The notes under the pieces: model-generated
What the model was told of the DNA's origin: nothing
Seen by the model: the letters and a program-made list of their open reading frames with translations, nothing else
Databases searched by the model: none
In this document: positions 16,436-25,427 of the stretch, piece after piece
Layout: every line of letters begins with the position of its first letter
How positions within the stretch are numbered: the first letter of the stretch is position 1
Position numbers and translations under genes: made by a program
NCBI GenBank assembly: GCA_021731445.1
Contig: JAKFXK010000062.1
Coordinates: 1 to 43,008, forward strand
Direction: 5' to 3'
Origin: Nevskiaceae bacterium
Lineage (GTDB): Bacteria; Pseudomonadota; Gammaproteobacteria; Nevskiales; Nevskiaceae
DNA length: 43,008 bases

Positions 16436-17525
16436 GTTCCTCGACCTGCAATCCCAGTACCGCAAGCTCAAGCCCGAAATCGACGCCGCTATCGCCCGCG
16501 TGATCGAGCAGGCTGCGTTCATCGGCGGTGAGGAAGTCACCGGGCTGGAGGCCGAGTTCGCTGCCTACCAAGGCGCGCAGCACGCCGTTGGTGTCGCCAA
16601 CGGTACCGATGCGATCGAGATCATCCTCGAAGCTTTCGCGCTGCCGGCCGGTTCCGAGGTTATAGTCCCGGCCAACTCCTTCATCGCCAGCAGCGAGGCA
16701 GTTACACGCGCGGGCCACAAGGTGGTGTTTGCCGATGTCGATCCGGTCAGCTACACACTCGATATCGCCGACGTGCGCCGCCGTATCACGCCGCGCACAA
16801 GGGCGATCATCGTCGTGCATCTCTATGGCCATCCAGCCCGAATGGACGAGCTGCTTGCGCTTGCTCGTGAGCACTCGCTCAAAGTGCTGGAAGATTGCGC
16901 GCAGGCGCACGGTGCCGAGTTCAAGAACCAGCGTGTCGGCGCGCTGGGCGATGCCGGAGCCTTCAGCTTCTATCCCGGCAAGAACCTCGGTGCCTACGGC
17001 GATGGCGGTGCCATCGTCACCAACGATGCCGCACTCGCAAAGCAGTGCCGAATGATCGCCAACCACGGTCGCGTCGATAAGTACGACCACCGTTTTGAGG
17101 GCCGCAACAGTCGCCTCGACGGCCTTCAGGCCGCCATACTGCGTGCCAAGCTGCCGCATCTGGATGGCTGGGTCGACCAGCGAAATGCCATCGCGCAGAT
17201 TTATGCCAGAGAGCTGGCGGGTGTGGGCGATCTACAGTTGCCCAGCATGGCCGAGGGCGGGCGTCATGCCTTCCATCTCTTCGTCGTGCGCAGCCAGCAG
17301 CGCGATGCTCTGGCCGTGCATCTGAAGACGCAAGATATCCAGACCGGCGTGCACTACCCCATCGCACTGCCCAAGCTCGCCGCCTACGACTACATCGGGC
17401 AGGGCAGTGAGCCGATGTTCGCCAACCAGGCCGACCGAACCTTGCTGAGCTTGCCCATCGGCGAGCACCTATCGGTCGCTGAGGCGCAGGGGGTCGTACA
17501 GGCTGTGCGTGCCTTTTTCAGATGA
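16428..17525 (+). CDS. wbpE: UDP-3-keto sugar aminotransferase (WbpE/WlbC type)
   Basis: This 365-residue protein is a DegT/DnrJ/EryC1-family PLP enzyme. The cofactor site is visible as NGTDAIEI (phosphate loop), EDCAQAHGA (Asp156 near the pyridine nitrogen) and the Schiff-base lysine Lys185 in FYPGKNLGAYGDGGA. With WbpB it converts the 3-keto sugar to a 3-amino sugar, with glutamate as the usual donor. It opens MIKFLDLQSQYRKLK, close to WbpE/WlbC enzymes. The gene overlaps wbpD by 8 bases and is the last clearly GC-rich gene before the AT-rich core of the cluster. Confidence 0.88.
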   Translation: MIKFLDLQSQYRKLKPEIDAAIARVIEQAAFIGGEEVTGLEAEFAAYQGAQHAVGVANGTDAIEIILEAFALPAGSEVIVPANSFIASSEAVTRAGHKVVFADVDPVSYTLDIADVRRRITPRTRAIIVVHLYGHPARMDELLALAREHSLKVLEDCAQAHGAEFKNQRVGALGDAGAFSFYPGKNLGAYGDGGAIVTNDAALAKQCRMIANHGRVDKYDHRFEGRNSRLDGLQAAILRAKLPHLDGWVDQRNAIAQIYARELAGVGDLQLPSMAEGGRHAFHLFVVRSQQRDALAVHLKTQDIQTGVHYPIALPKLAAYDYIGQGSEPMFANQADRTLLSLPIGEHLSVAEAQGVVQAVRAFFR

Positions 17526-17539
17526 TCGTTCGACGATCA
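17523..17539. other. Perfect hairpin at wbpE stop / composition boundary
   Basis: TGATCGT-TCG-ACGATCA forms a perfect 7-base-pair stem that includes the wbpE stop codon. No T-tract follows, so it is not a standard intrinsic terminator. It sits exactly where base composition changes from GC-rich to AT-rich. The remaining gap to 17680 shows no gene. Confidence 0.35.
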
Positions 17540-17680
17540 CACGCCTAGCCATTGCGTGCCATTTTAGTTTCAGACGCGGAATTAAGACGAGTAGGCGTGG
17601 AGGCGCAAAAAAAGCTTCATGAACTGGAACAAATTGACGAATCAGCAGAGTTGCCCTAATACCTGTGATACGACCGACAA

Positions 17681-19105
17681 ATGAGTTCAGGGTCGCTGAC
17701 AGCACTCTTTAAGCTAATCGGCATACTGTCAGTAGGGCCTTTTTTTGCTCAATTTTTAATGCTTCTAGTGTCCCCATGGTTGACACGATTGTACTCTCCA
17801 TCCGATTTCGCCACTGTAAGTGTTTTTTTGCTATTTGGTGCGGGTATGGCTGCATTGGTATGCGCGAAGCTGGATAACGCAATTATCCGCTGTAGGGACA
17901 ACGAGTATGCAGCTCGTTTGGCGGTACTAACTGCTAAACTTGTATTCTTGATTTCCTTTGGGTTATCTCTCTTTTCATTGGCTTTATTGTACTTTTTCCA
18001 AGTTTGGCAGTATCTAAATTTTGCAGTACTCTTGCTATTCTACCTTGTTATGGGTGGGCTCTACGACATTCTTAATGCCTTGGCTTTACAATCAAATAAG
18101 GCGATCTTAGTCACCAATGGTCGTATATTCTTAGTCGTAGTTGCAATAATTTTTCAAATTTTGGCAGGCTACAGTGGGTGCGGAGCTGAAGGATTCGTTG
18201 CTGGATTAGTCGCTGGTTATTTTGCGACTACTGTGTATTTGTATTTACACCTGCGGGTTTGTTTAAGTCTGACTGCAAGTAAGCCGAGTTTAACTCTCTC
18301 AAATACGTTTCACAACCATCGTGACGATTTTTTATTCGGCACAGTCGCGACGCTGTTTAGCACTCTGCAGAACAATCTACCCGGTGTTGCTGTGACTGTC
18401 TTTGTCGGTCCTTTGGCCGGGGGTTTTTATACACTTATTCAGCGGGTTGTATTCAACCCGGCTTTAACCTTGGCCAGCATATTGTCGCAATCTATTCTTC
18501 CGTGGTTGGCACAGTCGCATACTGGAAAAACAACAGCACAGCCCCTGGTAAGCCTGACAGCGCTAATTTTCATCTCGATGCTTGGCAGCATATTGCTGAT
18601 TCAGCCGTTCTGTGAGCAAATTTTCACTTTTGTTTTTGGAGAAAGCTGGCGCGGTGCTGGGGCAGTAGCAGGGATATTGTTCCTTCAGCTGCCCTTCAAG
18701 TTGGCATACGAACTGGTTTCTGTCATCATGATTTCTGAATCACGCCAGAAATTATTGTCTCTGTCTCGACTCATGACGCTACTAGCTGGCATCATAGCGA
18801 TCGCAAGCGTCGAAAACCATTCGACTGGCACAGTTTTTTTTGTATTTTCCCTAGTTCAGTCTCTATCCTTTACAGTTGCACTGTTTTTTTTCTTCTATGC
18901 CATAAGCATGCCGTTTCGGCAGGGTGGCCTGATAATTTGGGCTGGTGTCGCTTTACCAGCGGCTTATCTAGCACTTGGCTGGCCCAATTTTGGGGAGCCG
19001 TTGACTGGGGCATGGAATCTGAAAGGAGTTGTTAGTTGGCTAGCAATACCACTGCTTCTGATTTCCTTTGTTAAAACCCGAAAACTTCTGAAAAGTGCAG
19101 AATGA
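17681..19105 (+). CDS. wzx: O-unit flippase / polysaccharide transporter (Wzx-like)
   Basis: The 474-residue polytopic inner-membrane protein has about 12-14 hydrophobic segments. It opens with the typical MATE/MVF-superfamily Wzx start (LTALFKLIGILSVGPFFAQFLMLLVSPWLTRLYSPSDFATVSVF, read here as a long amphipathic then hydrophobic run). The later ENHSTG region and the LSQSILPWLAQ helix also fit polysaccharide flippases. Its job would be to flip undecaprenyl-PP-linked repeat units to the periplasm. It is AT-rich compared with the genes on its left and uses many T/A-ending codons. No clear ribosome site precedes the ATG. It overlaps the polymerase gene by 4 bases (ATGA). Confidence 0.85.
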   Translation: MSSGSLTALFKLIGILSVGPFFAQFLMLLVSPWLTRLYSPSDFATVSVFLLFGAGMAALVCAKLDNAIIRCRDNEYAARLAVLTAKLVFLISFGLSLFSLALLYFFQVWQYLNFAVLLLFYLVMGGLYDILNALALQSNKAILVTNGRIFLVVVAIIFQILAGYSGCGAEGFVAGLVAGYFATTVYLYLHLRVCLSLTASKPSLTLSNTFHNHRDDFLFGTVATLFSTLQNNLPGVAVTVFVGPLAGGFYTLIQRVVFNPALTLASILSQSILPWLAQSHTGKTTAQPLVSLTALIFISMLGSILLIQPFCEQIFTFVFGESWRGAGAVAGILFLQLPFKLAYELVSVIMISESRQKLLSLSRLMTLLAGIIAIASVENHSTGTVFFVFSLVQSLSFTVALFFFFYAISMPFRQGGLIIWAGVALPAAYLALGWPNFGEPLTGAWNLKGVVSWLAIPLLLISFVKTRKLLKSAE

Positions 19106-20247
19106 GCATTCGATCGGGTCGCACATATTGGCCAGTTTGGGTTGCGCCAGTTGCTATTTATATTGCACTGGTTAGTGGCGCGGGTAATCCCATTAGGTGT
19201 AGCGAATCAGTTTGCGAAGTGCAGATTGGATTGAGCATGCTGATGGTTTTCTTAATGGTCCCGGCATTGCTGCTTATAAAATATTCGCCACGAATCATTT
19301 TACAAGTAATCTTGTTACTGCTTAGCGCTTGGTGTCTAGCTTTGTCAGGTAACTCAGAGCTACCTGAATTTGTATGGTCAAAATCATGGGGCGGTTTGTT
19401 GGCATCAGCGATAATTTTGATCTATATGAGTCATGTTGTTCTTTATTACGGCCACATTGCTTTGGCTCGTGGGTTGGCGGTAATTTTGTTTGTGGTGTTG
19501 TTAGCCACTTTGCTTTTTAAAATTTGGCATAACGGCTTGCTTGATCGTGATCTGGCGTATATCGCTAACGGGCCGATTGTATTTGGTTGGCTGATGGGAA
19601 TAGGCGGGCTAGCTGCAGCCTATACCTATCTAAAGACCCAGCGAATGAGTTCGCTGCTGCTTTGGGGCAGCTTATCCGTCGGTGTACTTTGGAGTGTATC
19701 TAAAGGCCCAATTTTGGCCTATTTGATTTCATGCGCATACTTAATGCTTATGTTCGCCCGTTATTGCTTGTTACTGAAGTGCATACTGATATTTGGTGCG
19801 GCCCTCAAGATTATTGAATTTGACGAGACGCGTTTTATGCTGGTCGCAACCCTTATGGAATCTGAAATTGATTACTCCGAGGGTTCGGTGGGTGCGCGGC
19901 TTGCGAGCTACGAAACGGCTTGGCAACTGATACGCAGTAACTATCTGGTTGGTATTGGCGCGGGTAATTTCGCCATTTATGAACCGTTATTAATGTATCC
20001 CCATAATGTTCACCTTGAAATATTGCTTGAATATGGCATATTTGCATTTTTTATATATTTAATACTACTGTGCCGCGCTATATTTTTTGGGGAAAGCTGG
20101 GTTAGAGCAATATCAATTTTTATGACTATATCCATGCTATTCAGTGGCGATGTTTCTTACATTAGATATATTTTGCCATTTTTGCTTCTAGGCACTACAA
20201 TTTCATTAAAAATGTCAGCGCCCTCTCGCCAATATGGAGGCACGTGA
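19102..20247 (+). CDS. wzy: O-antigen polymerase/ligase family membrane protein (Wzy-like)
   Basis: This 381-residue protein has about ten hydrophobic segments. Near residues 265-310 lies the large periplasmic-loop signature of the O-antigen ligase/polymerase (Wzy_C) family: GARLASYETAWQLIRSN, YLVGIGAGNFAIYEP and YPHNVHLEILLEYGIFAFF. Position directly after wzx, and the presence of wzz in the locus, favour a Wzy polymerase over a WaaL ligase, although sequence alone rarely separates them. It is AT-rich. The stop overlaps the hisH2 start as GTGA, so wzx-wzy-hisH2 form one translationally coupled string. Confidence 0.8.
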   Translation: MSIRSGRTYWPVWVAPVAIYIALVSGAGNPIRCSESVCEVQIGLSMLMVFLMVPALLLIKYSPRIILQVILLLLSAWCLALSGNSELPEFVWSKSWGGLLASAIILIYMSHVVLYYGHIALARGLAVILFVVLLATLLFKIWHNGLLDRDLAYIANGPIVFGWLMGIGGLAAAYTYLKTQRMSSLLLWGSLSVGVLWSVSKGPILAYLISCAYLMLMFARYCLLLKCILIFGAALKIIEFDETRFMLVATLMESEIDYSEGSVGARLASYETAWQLIRSNYLVGIGAGNFAIYEPLLMYPHNVHLEILLEYGIFAFFIYLILLCRAIFFGESWVRAISIFMTISMLFSGDVSYIRYILPFLLLGTTISLKMSAPSRQYGGT

Positions 20248-20903
20248 TCGCCATGTCGGAAAATATATTAGACATACCTACTCCACCTCCGATCGCGGTG
20301 ATCGACTATGGACATGGCAATCTTGGCTCTATATTAAATATGCTAAAGAAAATTGGATCTCCAGCCAAGTTGATTTCTGACCCAAAGGAGTTGTCCGATA
20401 CGCGCAAGATGATTTTGCCGGGTGTGGGAGCTTTCGACAGCGGTATGGCTGCCCTCGAAGATAGGGGGTTTGCCACCGCTATACGTGAGCGGATTCGTCT
20501 AGGTGCTGACTTATTAGGTATTTGTCTAGGCATGCAAATGCTGGGTGAAAGCAGCGAAGAAGGTAGCCGTTCAGGACTTGGGCTTGTGCAAGGCCGATGT
20601 AGGCGTTTTCCAGCATTTGGTGATAAGCGGTTGAAGATTCCCCATATGGGCTGGACATCAGTTGAAGTGAATCCCGGGAGTCCATTGTTTGAGAACATGC
20701 ATGCTCCGCCACGGTTTTATTTCGTTCATTCTTACTATATGGAATGTGATCGGCCAAATAATGTGGCTGCGAAAGCCAGCTATGGTCTGCCCTACGCCGC
20801 TGCCGTGCAGGCCGACAATATCTATGGCGTACAATTCCATCCAGAGAAGAGTCACCAGTTTGGCATGACATTACTTAGAAATTTTTCAGGACTAAACCGG
20901 TGA
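20244..20903 (+). CDS. hisH2: HisH-like glutaminase for LPS amidotransfer (HisH2)
   Basis: This 219-residue class I glutamine amidotransferase is of HisH type, with nucleophile Cys94 in GICLGMQMLGES and the His199/Glu201 pair in YGVQFHPEKS. It resembles the histidine-biosynthesis glutaminase, but it is next to a HisF homologue lacking the cyclase Asp and a WbpG amidotransferase. It therefore most likely releases ammonia from glutamine for making an acetamidino group on a sugar, as in Pseudomonas aeruginosa O-antigen clusters. The start is uncertain. GTG at 20244 overlaps the wzy stop, but GGAGG at 20236-20240 is only 3 bases from it and 12 bases from an in-frame ATG at 20253. Either start leaves a short extra N terminus. 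Confidence 0.85.
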   Translation: MIAMSENILDIPTPPPIAVIDYGHGNLGSILNMLKKIGSPAKLISDPKELSDTRKMILPGVGAFDSGMAALEDRGFATAIRERIRLGADLLGICLGMQMLGESSEEGSRSGLGLVQGRCRRFPAFGDKRLKIPHMGWTSVEVNPGSPLFENMHAPPRFYFVHSYYMECDRPNNVAAKASYGLPYAAAVQADNIYGVQFHPEKSHQFGMTLLRNFSGLNR

Positions 20904-21655
20904 GCGTCCGCGTCATTCCCTGCCTTCTCTTGCGAAATGGCGGTTTGGTAAAATCCGTAGGATTCAAGGATCATCGCTATATCGGAGATCCCATTAATGC
21001 AGTGCGTATTTTTAATGATAAGGAAGTGGATGAGCTTGTATTTCTGGATATTGCTGCCAGGCCAACAGGTTTAGGCCCCAATTTTGATTTATTGGCTGAC
21101 ATTGCTTCTGAGGCTTTCATGCCTTTTGCATACGGGGGCGGAATACGTGATTTTGCTGATGTTCGTCGCTTATATTCTCTAGGCGTGGAAAAGGTGATTC
21201 TTAATACTATTGCGCACGAAGACCCCGACCTTGTTGCCAGATCCGCAGAATTGGCGGGAAGCTCAGGAGTTGTCGTATCGATGGATGTCAAACGTTCCCG
21301 GTTCGGCCGTTACAACGTTGTCACACGTTGTGGTACACGCGAATTGGCGGAGGATCCCGTGGCTTACTCGGCCCGTATGGAGGCCCGCGGAGCTGGTGAA
21401 ATTATTCTTAACTCGATCAATCAGGATGGAACAATGGAAGGCTATGACTTGGAATTAGTGCGCCGGGTCAGCGAAGCAGTCACCGTGCCGGTGGTTGCGC
21501 TTGGTGGCGCCGGCAGTGTTCAACACCTCAACGAAGCAGTACGAGCCGGAGCTTCCGCAGTGGCGGCGGGCAGTATGTTTGTTTTTCACGGCAGGCACCG
21601 CGCTATCTTGATTACATACCCTGATCGAGAACAACTCAATGGGGTTGGTCAATGA
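20900..21655 (+). CDS. hisF2: HisF-like ammonia-channel subunit (HisF2), cyclase Asp missing
   Basis: This 251-residue TIM-barrel protein is of HisF type: VIPCLLL, GDPINAVRIFNDKEVDELVFLDI, AYGGGIRDF, NSINQDGTMEGYD and ALGGAGSVQHL are all recognisable. The catalytic Asp11 of true HisF (IACLDVKDG in Thermotoga) is replaced by Leu at position 10 here (IPCLLLRNG), while the Asp130 equivalent (Asp129) remains. Loss of Asp11 should abolish imidazole glycerol phosphate cyclase activity but leave the barrel ammonia tunnel. This fits a partner of HisH2 and WbpG in sugar amidination. GTG start overlaps the hisH2 stop (GTGA), and the 3' end overlaps wbpG by 4 bases. Confidence 0.88.
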   Translation: MSVRVIPCLLLRNGGLVKSVGFKDHRYIGDPINAVRIFNDKEVDELVFLDIAARPTGLGPNFDLLADIASEAFMPFAYGGGIRDFADVRRLYSLGVEKVILNTIAHEDPDLVARSAELAGSSGVVVSMDVKRSRFGRYNVVTRCGTRELAEDPVAYSARMEARGAGEIILNSINQDGTMEGYDLELVRRVSEAVTVPVVALGGAGSVQHLNEAVRAGASAVAAGSMFVFHGRHRAILITYPDREQLNGVGQ

Positions 21656-22788
21656 TTTCGGATCGCGCTTACCAAGCATGCACACGCTGCATCATGGACA
21701 CTACTGCTGACCGTAGCATTATTTTCAACAACGCAGGAGTTTGCGGTCATTGCCTCCGTTACGACAGCTCATTCTCTACTAGGGTCATACGCGGCGAGGC
21801 AGGCAAGGCTGTACTAGACGCTCTCATACAGAAAATCAAGGCGACGGGAAAAGGACGGTTTTATGACTGCATCATCGGTGTAAGCGGGGGCGTAGATAGT
21901 ACATATGTCGCATACTTAGTGAAGGGTCTCGGGTTGCGGCCACTTGCGGTTCATTTGGACAATGGATGGAACTCGGAGTTGGCGGTTAAAAATATCGAAC
22001 GAGTGCTGAATAAACTGGGCATTGATCTCTACACCTATGTGATCGATTGGGAGGAGTTCAAGGATCTGCAGATCGCTTTCTTAAAGGCTTCGACCCCCGA
22101 TGGAGAGATTCCATCAGACCACGCGATTTTCGCTCTGCTATGGCGCGAGGCAGCCAAACGCGGCATCAAGTATATTGTCTCTGGAATGAACTTTACAACC
22201 GAATCTATCAGTGTTCCTGATTGGGCGTACGGTCATTCTGACTGGCGGTATATCAAAGATGTGCACAGCAGATTTGGTCGGGTTCGTTTGCGCACTTATC
22301 CGCATTTTTCTCTGCTCTATTTGCTTTACGTAAATCTCATCAGCCGGATTCGCACTGTCTCAATCCTGAATTACCTTGATTACGACAAGAACGATGCGAT
22401 GCGCATTCTTACCCAGGAACTTGGCTGGCAATACTACGGCGGTAAGCACCACGAATCAATCTATACAAGGTTTTATCAGGGACATGTGTTGCCAAAAAAA
22501 TTTGGCATTGACAAGCGATATGGGCATCTTTCGGATCTGATCAACGCCGGTCAACTCACGAGAGAAGAGGCCCTAATAGAAATCAAGAAACCGCCCTATG
22601 CGGAGATCCAGCAGACTGAGGATGTTGAATACATCAGTAAGAAGCTTGGATTACGAAAAAGTGGGTTTGATGAGATCATGGCACTCCCATGCAAAAATTT
22701 TCGCAGCTACAAGAATTCCTTCAGTTTAGTAAACCTACTGAAGTCAATCGCTAACCGCCTACGCAGCCGTGGACTTTATCCGCGCTAG
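21652..22788 (+). CDS. wbpG: N-acetyl sugar amidotransferase (WbpG type)
   Basis: This 378-residue PP-loop ATPase has SGGVDS at 78-83 for ATP and an N-terminal zinc ribbon with CTRC (10-13) and CGHC (31-34). It resembles WbpG and Legionella/Campylobacter sugar amidotransferases. With ammonia from HisH2/HisF2 it would activate and amidinate the 3-acetamido group of the WbpB/D/E product, giving a 3-acetamidino (NAm) uronic acid such as that in Pseudomonas aeruginosa O5-type antigens. The segment SVPDWAYGHSDWRYIKDVH and the ending with GGKHHESIYTRFYQG are family-like. Start ATG overlaps the hisF2 stop (ATGA). Confidence 0.88.
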   Translation: MISDRAYQACTRCIMDTTADRSIIFNNAGVCGHCLRYDSSFSTRVIRGEAGKAVLDALIQKIKATGKGRFYDCIIGVSGGVDSTYVAYLVKGLGLRPLAVHLDNGWNSELAVKNIERVLNKLGIDLYTYVIDWEEFKDLQIAFLKASTPDGEIPSDHAIFALLWREAAKRGIKYIVSGMNFTTESISVPDWAYGHSDWRYIKDVHSRFGRVRLRTYPHFSLLYLLYVNLISRIRTVSILNYLDYDKNDAMRILTQELGWQYYGGKHHESIYTRFYQGHVLPKKFGIDKRYGHLSDLINAGQLTREEALIEIKKPPYAEIQQTEDVEYISKKLGLRKSGFDEIMALPCKNFRSYKNSFSLVNLLKSIANRLRSRGLYPR

Positions 22789-22803
22789 CAACCTGAGAGC
22801 GCT

Positions 22804-24045
22804 ATGAGAATCGTCTACCTCCATCAATACTTCAATACACTCTCGATGCCGGGTGGCACACGCTCGTTCGAGATGGCCCGGCGTCTAGTTGCGGCCGGAC
22901 ATGAAGTAAACCTGGTCACGTCCATAAGAGAGCAGAGCGCGGCAAACGGGTGGCGCACGACGATCGAGGAGGGTATTCGTGTGCATTGGTATCCAGTCCC
23001 TTACTCGAACCATATGAGCTTCACGTCGCGAGTGTGTGCTTTCCTTCGGTTCGCTGTGGCTTCGGCGAGAAAAGCCGCATCATTTGACGCAGATATAGTG
23101 TTTGCTACTAGTACTCCCCTGACTATTGCTATACCTGGTTTATATGCCGCACGCCGACTTGGCGTTCCGTTTGTTTTCGAAGTGCGGGATATGTGGCCTG
23201 CGGTACCCATTGCGATGGGCATCCTAAAGAATCGACTTATAAAGCTAGCGGCCGTCTGTCTAGAGCGGTTTGCTTATCGATGTGCGCAGCATATAGTAGC
23301 TTTGGCTCCAGGTATGCGCGATGACATCTTAGCTATGGGAATTGATCCAAGCAAGATCACGGTTATACCTAATGGATGCGATACAGACATTTTCGGCGCT
23401 AATCTTTCATCAGCAGCGATCGCTCTGCGTTCTCAGTATGCATGGCTGCAAAAACGCAAACTTATACTTTTTGCTGGCACTTTTGGGCAGGCTAATGGGT
23501 TGGGGTATCTAGTTGAAGTAGCAGTACATATGAAGAAAGTTGACCCTGAAATTCGATTTGTCGTTATCGGCGATGGCGCTGAACGCGAACTAATACAGGA
23601 GCAGGCCCGCAAAGCAAAATTAATAGACGAATCATTTTTCATGCTGCCGGCGATGCAAAAAAAGGAACTTGCCGTCTGGGTTGCGGCATGCGATTTTACC
23701 GTTGGCCTATTCGCGGGACCGAGAGTGCTATGGAAGGACGCAGTTCAGAACAAATTTTTCGATTCCATATCTGCCGGTAAACCAGTAGCGTGCAATTTCT
23801 CAGGATTTCAATCAGAGTTAGCGGTCAAGTATGAGATTGGCCTCATCATGCCACCCAACGACCCAATAGGTGCGGCGCATCAACTGTACGACGTACTTAA
23901 CGACACTGCATGGATGGCCGGAGCGCGCACAAAAGCTCGGCAACTCGCTGATAATGAGTTTAGCAGGGACAGACTGGCGCAGCTGCTGGAATCTGTTTTA
24001 AGTGCTGCCGTTGGCGAACAGAGAGCTGCTGCAGTCCCCCTCTAA
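22804..24045 (+). CDS. Glycosyltransferase family 4 (WbuB-like)
   Basis: The 413-residue GT-B enzyme opens MRIVYLHQYFNTLSMPGGTRSFEMARRLVAAG, read here as the acceptor-side start of GT4 enzymes such as WbuB. The C-terminal donor domain shows KLILFAGTFGQANGLGYLVE, FVVIGDGAERELI and a Glu/Asp-poor version of the usual EX7E motif. It would add one sugar to the lipid-linked repeat unit at the cytosolic face of the inner membrane. It is the only conventional glycosyltransferase in the cluster. WbuB-like enzymes often follow the initiating sugar transferase, which is the next gene here. Donor and acceptor cannot be read from sequence. Confidence 0.85.
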   Translation: MRIVYLHQYFNTLSMPGGTRSFEMARRLVAAGHEVNLVTSIREQSAANGWRTTIEEGIRVHWYPVPYSNHMSFTSRVCAFLRFAVASARKAASFDADIVFATSTPLTIAIPGLYAARRLGVPFVFEVRDMWPAVPIAMGILKNRLIKLAAVCLERFAYRCAQHIVALAPGMRDDILAMGIDPSKITVIPNGCDTDIFGANLSSAAIALRSQYAWLQKRKLILFAGTFGQANGLGYLVEVAVHMKKVDPEIRFVVIGDGAERELIQEQARKAKLIDESFFMLPAMQKKELAVWVAACDFTVGLFAGPRVLWKDAVQNKFFDSISAGKPVACNFSGFQSELAVKYEIGLIMPPNDPIGAAHQLYDVLNDTAWMAGARTKARQLADNEFSRDRLAQLLESVLSAAVGEQRAAAVPL

Positions 24046-24102
24046 AATGCTAATTTCAGATCAGACATAAGCTGCTTAATCTACCCCCATAAAGAATTTT
24101 GA

Positions 24103-24750
24103 GTGCGTCAGAAAAAATTCAAACCGACTTACTTTAGCAAGGCTCAGCGATTGAAACGCATTCTCGATTTAGTAGTGATTACAGCTAGTTTCCCGATCGT
24201 ATTGCCAGTTATTTTTGGGTTGGCTGTTTTGGTATTAGTTAGACTAGGTCGCCCAGTTCTTTTTTATCAAGTCCGACCAGGGCTTCATGGCAAGCCTTTC
24301 AGGATGGTTAAATTTCGCACCATGACCGATACACGAGATGCATCGAGCGTTCTTCTGTCTGACGCTCAGCGCATCACTCGGATCGGCCGGTTTTTACGAT
24401 CGACTAGCCTTGATGAGTTGCCTGAGCTATGGAACGTATTCAAAGGTGATATGAGCTTAGTAGGACCGCGTCCGTTGCTGATGGAGTATTTGCAGCACTA
24501 TACGCCAGAACAGATGCGTAGACATGAAGTGCGGCCAGGCGTAACTGGCTGGGCTCAGATAAATGGTAGAAATTCTTTGAGCTGGGAAGCGAAATTCTCA
24601 ATGGATGTGTGGTACGTAGATAGCTATAGCCTTTGGCTCGATCTCAAAATATTATTTCTGACTGTGAAAAGTGTTGTAATGCGCGACGGGATAACTGCTA
24701 CTGGTGAAGCAACTATGCCACGCTTTAAGGGATCGGGTCGCACTGAATAA
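24103..24750 (+). CDS. Initiating undecaprenyl-phosphate sugar phosphotransferase (PglC type)
   Basis: This 215-residue monotopic phosphoglycosyltransferase is of the short PglC type, without the extra N-terminal membrane domain of WcaJ/WbaP. A re-entrant hydrophobic helix ([20 protein letters not shown]) is followed by FRMVKFRTM, the catalytic [22 protein letters not shown] segment and [15 protein letters not shown]. It would transfer a sugar phosphate to undecaprenyl phosphate and so start each repeat unit. The neighbouring PglD- and PglE-like genes, and a PglF-like dehydratase further on, make UDP-di-N-acetylbacillosamine the best guess for its donor. The start is GTG with only a weak upstream ribosome site, so the exact N terminus is unsure. 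Confidence 0.88.
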   Translation: MRQKKFKPTYFSKAQRLKRILDLVVITASFPIVLPVIFGLAVLVLVRLGRPVLFYQVRPGLHGKPFRMVKFRTMTDTRDASSVLLSDAQRITRIGRFLRSTSLDELPELWNVFKGDMSLVGPRPLLMEYLQHYTPEQMRRHEVRPGVTGWAQINGRNSLSWEAKFSMDVWYVDSYSLWLDLKILFLTVKSVVMRDGITATGEATMPRFKGSGRTE

Positions 24751-24751
24751 A

Positions 24752-25408
24752 ATGAACAAAGCCATTTACGCTGTGTATGGCACCAGCGGTTGTGGCCGCG
24801 GGATCATGCCGTTGGCGCGCCGCCAGTTGGTGAAAGAAGGTATTTCAAATGATCAGTTATTCTTCCTTGACGATAATATTCCAGCCGAATCCATCAACGG
24901 TAATCGCGTTCTATCGTACTCAGAGTTTCTTGCTATGCCGGCTTCTTCAAGGTATGCGGTAATTGCCATTGCGAATAGTGCGATCCGAGAACGGTTGGCT
25001 GACCGCTTGTTCAGTGATGAAGTTCAGCCGTGGTCAGTGCGTGCGCATAACCTCGTGATTATGGATCATGTCTCGCTGGGTGAAGGCGCTGTTCTCAGTC
25101 CTTTTGTGACTTTGACATCTAATATCCGGATCGGACGATATTTTCATGCCAATCTCTATAGTTATGTCGAGCACGACTGCGAAATAGGCAGCTTCGTGAC
25201 ATTTGCGCCTGGAGTAATGTGCAATGGCAACGTCGTCATTGAAGATCATGTCTACATTGGCACGGGTGTCGTCATCAAGCAGGGAAAACCAGGAAAGCCC
25301 TTGATAATCGGCAGAGGTGCAGTGGTGGGTATGGGCGCAGTGGTGACAAAGGATGTGCCAGCTGGAATGGTTGTGGTGGGGAATCCTGCTCGCATACTAG
25401 TACGATAA
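24752..25408 (+). CDS. NeuD/PglD-type UDP-amino sugar acetyltransferase
   Basis: The 218-residue protein has an N-terminal nucleotide-sugar-binding Rossmann-like half (IYAVYGTSGCGRGIMPLAR, LFFLDDN) and a C-terminal left-handed beta-helix (VSLGEGAVLSPFVTL, IGRYFHANLYSYVEHDCEIG, VVIEDHVYIGTGVVI) ending GMVVVGNPARIL. The His in YVEHDCEIG matches the catalytic base of PglD. It would acetylate the 4-amino group of UDP-4-amino-4,6-dideoxy-GlcNAc. The reading frame runs back to 24704, inside the previous gene, but ATG at 24752 gives the natural NeuD-family start (MNKAIYAVYG). The next gene encodes the matching aminotransferase. Confidence 0.85.
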   Translation: MNKAIYAVYGTSGCGRGIMPLARRQLVKEGISNDQLFFLDDNIPAESINGNRVLSYSEFLAMPASSRYAVIAIANSAIRERLADRLFSDEVQPWSVRAHNLVIMDHVSLGEGAVLSPFVTLTSNIRIGRYFHANLYSYVEHDCEIGSFVTFAPGVMCNGNVVIEDHVYIGTGVVIKQGKPGKPLIIGRGAVVGMGAVVTKDVPAGMVVVGNPARILVR

Positions 25409-25427
25409 TAATCACAGGAGCGATTTT

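Noticed and set aside
20244-21655. hisH and hisF as histidine biosynthesis genes
   Set aside because: HisF2 lacks the catalytic Asp, no other his genes are near, and the pair is coupled to wbpG, so a sugar amidation role fits better.
24704-24751. Upstream extension of the PglD-type gene
   Set aside because: It lies inside the PglC-type gene and lengthens the protein beyond the natural NeuD-family start at 24752.
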